Assembly (NCBI GenBank): GCA_020851565.1
Contig: JADZCN010000120.1
Span: 1 to 64,000 of the forward strand
Direction of reading: 5' to 3'
DNA from: Acidobacteriota bacterium
GTDB taxonomy: Bacteria; Acidobacteriota; Vicinamibacteria; Vicinamibacterales; UBA2999
Length of the DNA stretch: 64,000 nucleotides
Shown piece after piece: positions 19,079 to 27,208 of the stretch. Numbering within the stretch: position 1 is the first letter of the stretch; each line of letters begins with the position of its first letter. The notes beneath the pieces were generated by a model. It had not been told where the DNA came from, did no database searches, and saw only the letters and a list, made by a program, of their open reading frames with translations. Position numbers and translations under genes: made by a program.

Positions 19079-20392
19079 TCAGTTTACGGTTTCTGGTGGT
19101 TTCGTGTCACCGCCCGTCGCCGTTGTCGCATCCGGTCGCGGTGCGTCGGGCACCGTCGAGGACGCCGTTGCAGACGGTTGCAAAGCCTCCCGCACCTTCT
19201 CGAAGCGCCGCATCGCGTCGTGCTGCCCTTGCAGCGTGCTGGCCAGGTAGGTGGACGTCTGGGCGATGTTCACGTGCCCGAGCCAGTCGCGCACCGTCTG
19301 CAGCGGCACGCCGCCCTCGAGCCAGCGCGAGCCCGCCTCGCGCCGGAGGTCGTGGAAGTGCAGGTCGGCGATGTTCGCGCGCCGGCATGCCGCCAACCAC
19401 GCTGTCTTGATGGATCCGACCTTCCGGCCGATCTCGTCCCCGAACACGTAGGCGCCCTCCAGCAGTTCCTTGCCATCGGGCCCGAGGCGCCGCAACTCGA
19501 GGATCGCGCGCAGCCGCGACGACATCGGCACCACCCGGTCGCTCTTCGTCTTCGTCTTCGACGCCGGGAGCCAGATTTCCCCGCGGGGCTTCATCCGCAC
19601 CTGCCACCACTGCAACGTGAGCAGCTCACCCAGGCGGCAGCCCGTCTCCAGCGCGGCCTCCACGATGGCTCGCAGTCGCGGGTTGCACGCCTTCAGCAGC
19701 GCTTCCGCCTGGTCGGGTTCGAGGCGCCGGCGGCGCGGCGTCTCGCGCCGGAACCGCACCACCGTCTCTGTCCCGACCTTGAATGGCGTCTCCTTCAGCA
19801 GCCGGCAGCGCACGGCCCAGTTGAACATCGCCCGGAGCAGGGCCAGGTTCCGGTTCGCCGTGACCGCGCCTCCGCTGTGGCGCGCACCCCGGCCCTCCTT
19901 CTTGACCGCGACCTTCACCGAGCGGGCGGCGTAGAGGCGCTCCAGCGCCAACGGCGTCACGTCCACCACCAGCCACTCGCCGAACGGCCGGACCTCACCC
20001 GTCGGCAGCTCCACCGCCGTCCGGCAGATAGCCGCGAGCTGGTAGGCGTCGTTCGTGAGGCTCGCGGCTCTCCTGGTCGTCAGGTAGTCCTTCCGGTACT
20101 GTCCGCAGAGCTGTTCCACCGTGAGGGTCGCGGCCGCGGGCTTCACGCCGACGACGCCGTCGCGGATCTCCGTCCGCAGCCGGTCTGCTTCCTTGCGAGC
20201 CTCCGCCTTGCTCTTCAGCCGACGGCCGACGTGCTTGTCGAGCGAGAACCGATGCGACACCCCATTCCACTTGAAGTTGAAGTGCCAGGAGTGCGGGCAC
20301 TTCGGCCACGCGCGCCGCGAGCAGCCGCAGACTTTCCGCAGCCCGTCATTTCGGTGTCTGTTTGCCACGTGCCTCCTCCCGTCAGGCGCCAA
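19079..20392 (-). CDS. Tyrosine recombinase/integrase
   Basis: 'ALETGCRLGELLTLQW', 'HDLRREAGSRWLEGGVPLQTVRDWLGHVNIAQTSTYL'. Confidence 0.93.
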   Translation of the reverse strand: MAPDGRRHVANRHRNDGLRKVCGCSRRAWPKCPHSWHFNFKWNGVSHRFSLDKHVGRRLKSKAEARKEADRLRTEIRDGVVGVKPAAATLTVEQLCGQYRKDYLTTRRAASLTNDAYQLAAICRTAVELPTGEVRPFGEWLVVDVTPLALERLYAARSVKVAVKKEGRGARHSGGAVTANRNLALLRAMFNWAVRCRLLKETPFKVGTETVVRFRRETPRRRRLEPDQAEALLKACNPRLRAIVEAALETGCRLGELLTLQWWQVRMKPRGEIWLPASKTKTKSDRVVPMSSRLRAILELRRLGPDGKELLEGAYVFGDEIGRKVGSIKTAWLAACRRANIADLHFHDLRREAGSRWLEGGVPLQTVRDWLGHVNIAQTSTYLASTLQGQHDAMRRFEKVREALQPSATASSTVPDAPRPDATTATGGDTKPPETVN

Positions 20393-20455
20393 TGCTCAGC
20401 GCCCATTCAAGTCCTCCTGCACGCGCTCAGGATTGGCCCCCTATCAGTTCTGAAC

Positions 20456-21094
20456 TCACTCCGTCTCCCCGGTGGGTGCCGCCGTTAAGGGAGCGCCCGG
20501 GCGTTCGCCCGGAATCTCAAACGCATTGAGTTGGTCGAACAGGTTCGGGCAGCGACTGACAAACTCCGAAAGCGGGCCTTCAAACTCAAGAGCATCGCCG
20601 AGATGCGCGAACCCGTGCACGACAACATTCGGCCCGACAATGTTCATGGTTACTGTCCAGCGCCGCCGTGTCCCTGGTCGGGCTTCCGCGATCAGCAGAT
20701 GACGCGGAGCCGGTGCCCGGTCAAGCGGCACACTGTCGCCCGACTTCAATGAACCAAATGGCACCGGTGGATACCCCTCGACCAGACACCAGACGTTGGC
20801 GGCGAGCCCAGCGCCGGCGTTCGAGATCACGTACCCGTCGGCTCGCCGGTCGGTGAACACAACTGGCTTGCCTTGGACAATCTCTCGCGTCCACTTGTTC
20901 CTAAACTCGGCGTCGGCGGCTGTCGCCAGCGCGAGCGTCGCTTCCGTGTAGAACCAGACAAGGGCCAATGTCTCCAAAAGAAAGAATGCCTGGAGCACCG
21001 CGGCCGCTTCTGAAATCTTCAGCGTGACCGTTGTGGTGACAATCGCCACTGCGTTCAACAGGACGACTCCAGTGATTAGCGCTCTCTTCGACAT
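20456..21094 (-). CDS. Hypothetical membrane-anchored protein (two N-terminal TM segments)
   Basis: 'MSKRALITGVVLLNAVAIVTTTVTLKISEAAAVLQAFFLLETLALVWFY'; inner ATG chosen, overlapping an upstream stop. Confidence 0.55.
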   Translation of the reverse strand: MSKRALITGVVLLNAVAIVTTTVTLKISEAAAVLQAFFLLETLALVWFYTEATLALATAADAEFRNKWTREIVQGKPVVFTDRRADGYVISNAGAGLAANVWCLVEGYPPVPFGSLKSGDSVPLDRAPAPRHLLIAEARPGTRRRWTVTMNIVGPNVVVHGFAHLGDALEFEGPLSEFVSRCPNLFDQLNAFEIPGERPGAPLTAAPTGETE

Positions 21095-21342
21095 TAGCGC
21101 CTCCCTTGCCCCTTGGCCCCTCGGCCGGCTCTCGTCAGCCACTTCGTGAGCAGTTCCTCAACCAGTTCGCCGAACTGCTTTGGTGGCTCCTGCTGCAGCA
21201 GTTCGATCTTCACGTCGCGGTGGGTATCCCTCCGGATGTGGACGGTGAGGGGCGTGTAGTCGGGGTCACTGCGGCGCCCCGTGCGCGGCCGACCGGGGCC
21301 GCGCCGCTCCGTGGGTCGTTCCTTCGGTGCGCGTTTCCGTAT
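21094..21342 (-). CDS. Possible ribbon-helix-helix protein with an ATA codon at the expected start (not in ORF track)
   Basis: Hand translation: (I)RKRAPKERPTERRGPGRPRTGRRSDPDYTPLTVHIRRDTHRDVKIELLQQEPPKQFGELVEELLTKWLTRAGRGAKGQGRR*; TAA overlaps the next ATG. Confidence 0.4.
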   Translation of the reverse strand: MRKRAPKERPTERRGPGRPRTGRRSDPDYTPLTVHIRRDTHRDVKIELLQQEPPKQFGELVEELLTKWLTRAGRGAKGQGRR

Positions 21343-21399
21343 TGTAGGCGCCCGTGCCGTGTTCCTCGCTCACCGATATGCGTCAGCATCCCTGCCTCC

Positions 21400-21780
21400 T
21401 CACAGGTGCGCGACCGACCAGCCTCGTGCCCGGTGGAGGAACCGCGCCACCGTCGCGCGATGGCACGGGCTCGCCTCCCGACACGCACATAGCAGCAGGG
21501 CCGGTCGCTCCAGCCCAACGCCAGCCTGATCCAGCAGCTCAAGGCCCGCGGCCGGGTCCGCGAGCTCGATCGGCGCGCCTGGCGTCTTGTAGTTCCGGTT
21601 GCCGAACGCGCGCACCCACAGGTAGTCCGAGCCGAAGACGAGCGCCAGAGGCCCGCGCCTGAACGCGGGCGCCCGGCTGAAGGGTTTGTAGCGGACATCG
21701 ACGATCAGGGCGCGGCGCGCCTCCTGGTGGCGCTGGAGGGTGTCCAGCGTCCCGGTGAGGTATCCCCAGGTGTAGATCAC
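21400..21780 (-). CDS. DUF488-family-like protein
   Basis: 'VIYTWGYLTGTLDTLQRHQEARRALIVDVRYKPFS...LLLCACREASPCHRATVARFL'; GTG start overlapping the upstream stop (GTGA). Confidence 0.7.
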   Translation of the reverse strand: MIYTWGYLTGTLDTLQRHQEARRALIVDVRYKPFSRAPAFRRGPLALVFGSDYLWVRAFGNRNYKTPGAPIELADPAAGLELLDQAGVGLERPALLLCACREASPCHRATVARFLHRARGWSVAHL

Positions 21781-21944
21781 CGGGCGCTCGCCGCCGACGC
21801 ACTCGGCGCCGGCCGCAGCACGAGCCGCGTTCCCCGTCCCACCGACACGACCTCCACCTGCGCGCCACCCAGGCGCCCCACCAGCCGCCGCCCCTGCCGC
21901 CGCAGCCGCACCAAGACCTCCGCCCTCTCGTTGCGCTTCCTCAT
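21777..21944 (-). CDS. 55-aa basic small protein (not in ORF track)
   Basis: Hand translation MRKRNERAEVLVRLRRQGRRLVGRLGGAQVEVVSVGRGTRLVLRPAPSASAASAR*. Confidence 0.4.
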   Translation of the reverse strand: MRKRNERAEVLVRLRRQGRRLVGRLGGAQVEVVSVGRGTRLVLRPAPSASAASAR

Positions 21945-21977
21945 GGCTGACCTCCAGTGTGTCGAAAAGAGTTGGTT

Positions 21978-22631
21978 TCACAACGTCGCCTCGTGCCCCG
22001 AAAACGATGGATTGATGGGGGTGGACTCCCCCGAGTGCCGGGGAGGGTTTTGCGACAGCCGCGCGCGCTCCCGGTGCACCCGCGACGCGGGCACCCCCAG
22101 CGCCTTCGCGGCCTCGCGCACCGACAGGTGCGCCACACCCTCCAGGGCTCGGGTGGGGATCCGCGCCCTGGGCCGACCGATGCGCACGCCCTCGCGCCGC
22201 GCCCGCGCCAAGCCCGCGTGGATGCGCTCGCGGATGCGCTCCCGCTCGAACTCCGCAAGGGCGGCCAGAATGTGCAGCTGCAGTTTCCCGGCGGGGGTGG
22301 TGCAGTCGATCCCCTCGCCAAGGCTGACGAAGGCCACCCCGACACCCTGAAGCTCCTCGAGCAGCGTCACGAGGTGGCGCAGGTTACGGCCAAGGCGGTC
22401 CAGACGCCAGCAGACGAGGACGTCGAACCTTCGGCGGCGGGCGTCCTTCACGAGTTCGTCCAGGGCCGGCCGGCGGTCCTTGGAACCGCTCACTCCGGTG
22501 TCCATGTACTCCGCGACCGACCAGCCGCGCACCTCGCAGTAGCGCCGGAGTTCCGGGAGCTGGTTCTCGCAGGTCTGGTCCGTCGTGCTCACGCGCGCGT
22601 AGAGGGCCGCGCGCAGCCCCGGCGCGCTCAC
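21978..22631 (-). CDS. Serine recombinase (resolvase/invertase family)
   Basis: 'LRAALYARVSTTDQTCENQLPELRRYCEVRGW', 'WRLDRLGRNLRHLV', 'AALAEFERERIRERI'. Confidence 0.93.
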   Translation of the reverse strand: MSAPGLRAALYARVSTTDQTCENQLPELRRYCEVRGWSVAEYMDTGVSGSKDRRPALDELVKDARRRRFDVLVCWRLDRLGRNLRHLVTLLEELQGVGVAFVSLGEGIDCTTPAGKLQLHILAALAEFERERIRERIHAGLARARREGVRIGRPRARIPTRALEGVAHLSVREAAKALGVPASRVHRERARLSQNPPRHSGESTPINPSFSGHEATL

Positions 22632-23134
22632 GCCGCCCTCCCTGCCGCCACCGCGGCGTCAGCCGCCCGCCGCCTCATGCAGTCCAGGCAGGCCCAGATG
22701 CTGCCCTCCCGCAGCGCGCGTTCGGTGACGTGGAGGCGCGGGCCAACGCGGTGCGCCGTCAGGCCACGGCGCCCGCACAGGCAGACACACTCGCAGACCC
22801 ACTGCTGGCCCTCTCGATGGGCGCCGGCCACCCACAGCTCGCCGAACCGGGTGAAGCGGAATCGGTACTCACGCTGCTCGGGCAGCAGCAGCCGGCCGCA
22901 CCCGCAGGTCGCGTCCATCGACGCGAACATCGAGGACGCGGTGCGCACGCAGTGCCGCTGCCGGCAGGCCAGGCAGGTAATCACGAACTGCGGCGCGCCG
23001 CGATGCGTGCCTGTCGTGCGCCCGAAGAGGAAGAACCCGTGGTGGTGGTTGTAGAGCTCTCGCGGCGCAAGCTGGTGGGCGTGAAGTGGAGAGTCCAGCG
23101 AGGTGAGAACGGAGGGTGCGGGTGTCGAAACCAT
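22628..23134 (-). CDS. Cys-rich zinc-ribbon-like hypothetical protein
   Basis: Multiple CxxC/CxC pairs (TCLACRQRHC, CGCG, CECVCLCG, ACLDC); GTGA overlap with the resolvase start. Confidence 0.55.
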   Translation of the reverse strand: MVSTPAPSVLTSLDSPLHAHQLAPRELYNHHHGFFLFGRTTGTHRGAPQFVITCLACRQRHCVRTASSMFASMDATCGCGRLLLPEQREYRFRFTRFGELWVAGAHREGQQWVCECVCLCGRRGLTAHRVGPRLHVTERALREGSIWACLDCMRRRAADAAVAAGRAA

Positions 23135-23165
23135 CGGAAGCCTCCCATGTGAGTGGATAATTTAA

Positions 23166-23783
23166 TTACGCACGGAAGGCAACTGGAAAGCATTCGCACG
23201 CGCACGATTTCAGACAGGCGGCTTCGCGTCGCCCAGGCAGGCGAGCGCCTGGTGGAGTAGCTCGACCGCCTCCGGACTCGCAAGGACCGATCGCGCTCTC
23301 GAAGTAGGACTCAGCCGGGGGCTCGGCGTCGACCCGCGCCGTCGCCGCGCCCAACGCGAGGCGCTCAACCTTCACCGCCACGTCGAACATCTGCGCCATG
23401 GTGCCCGGTGTCAACTCCTCGGCTCGGAGCGTCTGTAGCCGCTGGATCAACTGGGCCTGCATGCCCTTCGCAATCGCGACGTGGCGCTCCTCCATCTCGC
23501 GGATCGCCTTCTGTCGCGCCTCCCGGCGCGCGGCTTCATCCCGGAGTCGCTCCGCCCTCTCCCAGGCCCGGACTCGTTCGACCCAACCCCATTTGCCGCT
23601 CCAGCGCCCGACCAGCGCCTTTCGGATCCCGAGCTGTCGAGCCACTTTCGCCCCACTCCTGTCCGCACCCATGTCGCGATAGGTCAAGAACGCGCGGTAG
23701 GACCGACCCGTCTCGCCCGGTTGCTGATCCCACGCCTCGACCTGCTCGACGGTTCGACGGCGGTGGCCTACTCGAACAGGCAC
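23166..23783 (-). CDS. Phage-type HTH protein, possibly small-terminase-like
   Basis: 'VEAWDQQPGETGRSYRAFLTYRDMGADRSGAKVARQLGIRKALVGRWSGKWGWVERVRAWERAE'; GTG at 23783 chosen. Confidence 0.5.
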   Translation of the reverse strand: MPVRVGHRRRTVEQVEAWDQQPGETGRSYRAFLTYRDMGADRSGAKVARQLGIRKALVGRWSGKWGWVERVRAWERAERLRDEAARREARQKAIREMEERHVAIAKGMQAQLIQRLQTLRAEELTPGTMAQMFDVAVKVERLALGAATARVDAEPPAESYFESAIGPCESGGGRATPPGARLPGRREAACLKSCACECFPVAFRA

Positions 23784-23962
23784 GGCGTCCTCGAAGTAGT
23801 CCTCCGCGCCAGACGCGCGGCCTGACGCCGCTCGAACGTGAGCTTGCGGCAGCTCGGGCGGCAGTGGCGCTGGTGTGGTCGCACCGGCGTGAACGGCGCC
23901 CCGCAGCCCTCGCAGGCTCGCAGAACGCGTTCTGAACGCGAAACTCCGGTCACCCCTTGCAT
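23768..23962 (-). CDS. Small zinc-ribbon protein
   Basis: 'CEGCGAPFTPVRPHQRHCRPSCRKLTFERRQAARLA' (CxxC-x12-C-x3-C). Confidence 0.55.
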   Translation of the reverse strand: MQGVTGVSRSERVLRACEGCGAPFTPVRPHQRHCRPSCRKLTFERRQAARLARRTTSRTPCLFE

Positions 23963-24051
23963 GGATTCGTCCTTCCCTTGCCACCCTCCTGCGCGGCTGT
24001 GTGGTCGTCTCCTTGGCTCCTGCCGACTCGTCGGCCTCGTCGTCCGCGTGG

Positions 24052-24723
24052 TCAGCGCGGCGTCGCCAGCACCCGCTCGATGTGGGTGGCGATGGTCCCG
24101 TAGAGGTCCGCGGCGAAGGCACGGGGCCCCTGCGGGCTGACGCGCTCCGCGACAGCCTCGCGAATCTTGGCGAGCAGATCCGCAGGCATCAGCACTGGCC
24201 AGGCGCCGATGCCTCCCATCGGGGGGCCCGGGAACGTCAGCGCCGCGCGCAGCACGCCCGTGTCGTCGCCCTGGCGCGCCGCGGCGAGGAGGATCTGTTC
24301 GCGCACGACCGGGTCCTCCCGCTCGAGCAGCTCCTGGAGCTGCCGCAACCGGGCGAACTCGAGCACGTCGCGCGCCGGCTGGGCGTGCTGCCGCATCTCG
24401 CGCTCGACGTTCGCCGTCAGCTCCTGCACCAGCGCCTGTTGTTTCCTCCGGGCGGTGGCCGCTGTCACTACCAGCGCCTCCGCGTGGAGCCGACGCCGTG
24501 CCAACCTCCCCGCGTCGGTGTACTGGCCGCCCGCTGCGTCTTCGTTCGTCCGCCGGAGGAACGCGTGAATTTCGTCGACCGCCTCCCGCCCGAATGCCGG
24601 CGCACCCGCGAGCTCGTCGTCCTGATAGCCGGCCTCTGCCGCCATGAGCGCCAGCGTGCTCGCCAGCGCGTCCGCCTCCGCCGAGCCGCCCGGCGTGTTC
24701 ACCATCCGCATCACTTCCGCCAT
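24052..24723 (-). CDS. Hypothetical protein of the integrated element
   Basis: Complete ORF, 'MAEVMRMVNTPGGSAEADALASTLALMAAEAGYQDDELAG'. Confidence 0.5.
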   Translation of the reverse strand: MAEVMRMVNTPGGSAEADALASTLALMAAEAGYQDDELAGAPAFGREAVDEIHAFLRRTNEDAAGGQYTDAGRLARRRLHAEALVVTAATARRKQQALVQELTANVEREMRQHAQPARDVLEFARLRQLQELLEREDPVVREQILLAAARQGDDTGVLRAALTFPGPPMGGIGAWPVLMPADLLAKIREAVAERVSPQGPRAFAADLYGTIATHIERVLATPR

Positions 24724-24786
24724 GCGTTTCCTCCCTTCAACGCGTTGCAATCAACGTTGCAACCATGCAGTTCCGCAGATTCCCGG

Positions 24787-25104
24787 TCACCCTCGCGCGC
24801 CGTGAAGCCCACCTCGTGAGCATTTCGTCGGCGAGCGGGCATCCCTCGCTTCATCACTGAACACCGCGGCGTTCAGATCGGTGAACGTGCACCGCTCCAA
24901 GTAAGCCCGCAATTCGGCGTAGTGCCGTCGAACCGCCGCGCGGTCGGCGTCGGTCACCAGGTGCCGCGGTCCGAGCTCGATAGCGGCGTCGTCCAGAACT
25001 CGGAGCCAGAGGCCGCGCGCCTCCAAGTCGAACACGAGCTTGAAGGCATCCGCGGGCACCACATCGCCCCCTCGCAACACCACCAGTTCGCGTTTTTCGG
25101 TCAT
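24787..25104 (-). CDS. Hypothetical protein of the integrated element
   Basis: 105 aa; ATGA overlap with the upstream rep-like gene (25101-25104). Confidence 0.5.
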   Translation of the reverse strand: MTEKRELVVLRGGDVVPADAFKLVFDLEARGLWLRVLDDAAIELGPRHLVTDADRAAVRRHYAELRAYLERCTFTDLNAAVFSDEARDARSPTKCSRGGLHGARG

Positions 25105-25772
25105 GGTCGTCCCTCCAGCACGTGGTCACGCGGCGTCGAGACGATGCGCTCGACGATGGTCCCCGCCAGCACCGCGAGGAGCTGGGCCACGGCGTCGTCC
25201 TCGTCGTGTTTACCGAACAGGCCAGTCCCCGCCACGCGAAGAGCTTCACCGAGAGCCGCATTCGAGATGCCGCGACGCCTCAGTAACTCGATGTTCATCA
25301 CAGCCTGTCGCGCGGAGACGGGCGAGGGTGGCCCGCTCGCCAGAGCGGGCTCGATGCGCTCTCCCTCCCTCTCTGGATCACTGATCGGATCACTTGATCG
25401 GATCAGGTGACCACCGGTCACCATCGGTGGTGACCACCGGTCACTATCCCGATGACCACCTGTCACTATCTCCGTCGTCTCATCGTGACCGGGTGTCACC
25501 ATCGCCAGACGGTAGACGTTCGCCTGTCGCCGGCCGGCGCGTCTCGAAATCACGAGCAGACCGGCACGTTCGAGGCGCTTGAGGGCGCGCACAACCTCGC
25601 GACTGGACACGCCCGCCATGCGCGCGAGGGTGGGGACCGATGGGAAGGCGTGCGCGCCGCGGTCGTCGGCATGGTCCGCGATGGCCATCAGAACGAGCCG
25701 ATCGCTCGGCCGCAGCGGGTTGTCGCCGTGGCGCAGGTGGTTCAGCACCCACCGTAGCCCTGCGAAGCTCAC
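25101..25772 (-). CDS. Replication-initiator-like winged-HTH protein (lambda O-like)
   Basis: 'RPSDRLVLMAIADHADDRGAHAFPSVPTLARMAGVSSREVVRALKRLERAGLLVISRRAGRRQANVYRL'; GTG start. Confidence 0.65.
   Translation of the reverse strand: MSFAGLRWVLNHLRHGDNPLRPSDRLVLMAIADHADDRGAHAFPSVPTLARMAGVSSREVVRALKRLERAGLLVISRRAGRRQANVYRLAMVTPGHDETTEIVTGGHRDSDRWSPPMVTGGHLIRSSDPISDPEREGERIEPALASGPPSPVSARQAVMNIELLRRRGISNAALGEALRVAGTGLFGKHDEDDAVAQLLAVLAGTIVERIVSTPRDHVLEGRP
25376..25503. repeat. GATC-rich direct repeats plus four palindromic iterons inside the rep-like gene
   Basis: gtgaccaccggtcacYatc at 25407, 25430, 25452, 25485 (spacings 23, 22, 33); ggatcact-gatc repeats at 25376-25406. Confidence 0.8.
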
Positions 25773-26083
25773 GTGGCCTCCGTCGGCGGCTGGCGGGCCG
25801 CGCCCTGACTCGGGAACGAGGGAGGCCCAAGTCCCGTGCCCCGGCAGGGCGCGGCCACGCCAGATTCCTTGGCCACCACCGCCGACCGTTCGATGAACTC
25901 GTCGATCCACTCTTGACGGAGCACGAGCAATCGCCGCCCGCCAATGCGCGCGGCGCGGAGCTGGCCGGTCGCGCAGGCCTGATAAATCAGCTTGACACCG
26001 CATCTGGCGCGCGCCGCCGCCTCGCGGGCGGTCAACCAAGGCGAGGACGCCGATGGAGTCTGATGTCCGCTCTGGGAGTCCAT
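25769..26083 (-). CDS. Excisionase/AlpA-like HTH protein
   Basis: 'PWLTAREAAARARCGVKLIYQACATGQLRAARIGGRRLLVLRQEWIDEFI'. Confidence 0.75.
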   Translation of the reverse strand: MDSQSGHQTPSASSPWLTAREAAARARCGVKLIYQACATGQLRAARIGGRRLLVLRQEWIDEFIERSAVVAKESGVAAPCRGTGLGPPSFPSQGAARQPPTEAT

Positions 26084-26347
26084 GGCTACTCCCGAATCAT
26101 GAAAGGACAGCTACAGGGCGATCAAGATTTCCTCATACCAATCAAGGGCGCATTGATTCGCCGAATAGTGACACGCTTGGCCCCTCGTGAACAGACCACG
26201 ACACTCCCCGACAAGGAGCGTCATAGGAGGCCAAAGATTTAACATTGCCCTTAACAGCGTGAGGGCCTACGCCGCAGCCGGTTCGGCGCGGTTAGTGCTC
26301 TCCGCGCGGCCTCTTGGAAGAGCCGTCGTCTGCTGCCAGGCGCTGTC

Positions 26348-27079
26348 TCACTCGCGAGCGGGGATTTCCTCAGCGTTCATCTCCTCAAGGCCAGCCGCGA
26401 CGCTGAGCAGGACTACGGTCGTTGCGAAGACCTGGCGGAACATGTAGGCGATTCCTGCCAGGCCTTCGGCCCGTTCCCCATGTGCCTTGTGCGCCAGCGT
26501 CAGCAGGATGGTCTTGTCAGACAGGTGGCCGGAGCGAAGGGCGGCCTCGACAGCCTTGAGGGCGTTCAGCGCCTCGCCTTTGAATCCGTCCTCACCATGC
26601 TGGAGTCCGTGCCGAACCTCGTACAGGTCCTTGAGATACTCCTCGTACCCGTCGCGCAGTTGTCTGACGTGATCGCGGGTGATGTAGCCCCTCTTGCGCA
26701 TCGCGACAGCGACCTTGAACACGAGTTCCTTGCCGCGATAGGCCTCGCTCCAAAACACGCGTACGAGCAACTCCAGGCGCACTGAGGGTGACCCGCGAAG
26801 GGTGGGCGCGAGGGCCGCAAGCTCCTCGAGGTCCGCGTTGATAGTGTTGAACGAGTCGACGATGCCGTTGAGCAAGTCGGCCAGCAGGCAGACGAGGTAC
26901 TGAGGCATCAGGCGCTCAGGGACCATGAAGCCATCGATGCCCCTGTTGTTCAAGAAGGCATCCACGACGCGCGGAACGTCCCCCACAGTGAGAGCGCTGT
27001 AGCGCGCGTCTCGATCGGCGAGGTACTCGGCAACGCCGACCGGGTACGGAATCGAGTCGAGGTAGCGCGGAGCGGGCAT
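26348..27079 (-). CDS. Edge-cargo protein with HEPN-like RX4H motif
   Basis: 'YEEYLKDLYEVRHGLQHGEDGF' and C-terminal hydrophobic segment; start at 'MPAPRYLDSIPYPVG'. Confidence 0.5.
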   Translation of the reverse strand: MPAPRYLDSIPYPVGVAEYLADRDARYSALTVGDVPRVVDAFLNNRGIDGFMVPERLMPQYLVCLLADLLNGIVDSFNTINADLEELAALAPTLRGSPSVRLELLVRVFWSEAYRGKELVFKVAVAMRKRGYITRDHVRQLRDGYEEYLKDLYEVRHGLQHGEDGFKGEALNALKAVEAALRSGHLSDKTILLTLAHKAHGERAEGLAGIAYMFRQVFATTVVLLSVAAGLEEMNAEEIPARE

Positions 27080-27208
27080 CGGTCTCCGCCTCCTTATGGG
27101 CGAACCTGATAAACACACCAAGGCGTCATGGAGACGCCTCCCGTTGCAATCCCGTTGCAAACAGGACGGGCGCGGACCGAAGTCCACGCCCGTAACCTGT
27201 TGATTCTA

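Noticed and set aside
20456-21342. RHH-like ORF plus adjacent membrane protein as a toxin-antitoxin pair
   Set aside because: The gene after the RHH ORF is a TM protein with no toxin motif I recognise; insufficient support.
25773-26039. N-terminal extension of the rep-like ORF (MVDRPRGGGARQ...)
   Set aside because: Overlaps the excisionase-like gene out of frame; the winged-HTH homology begins after the GTG at 25772.
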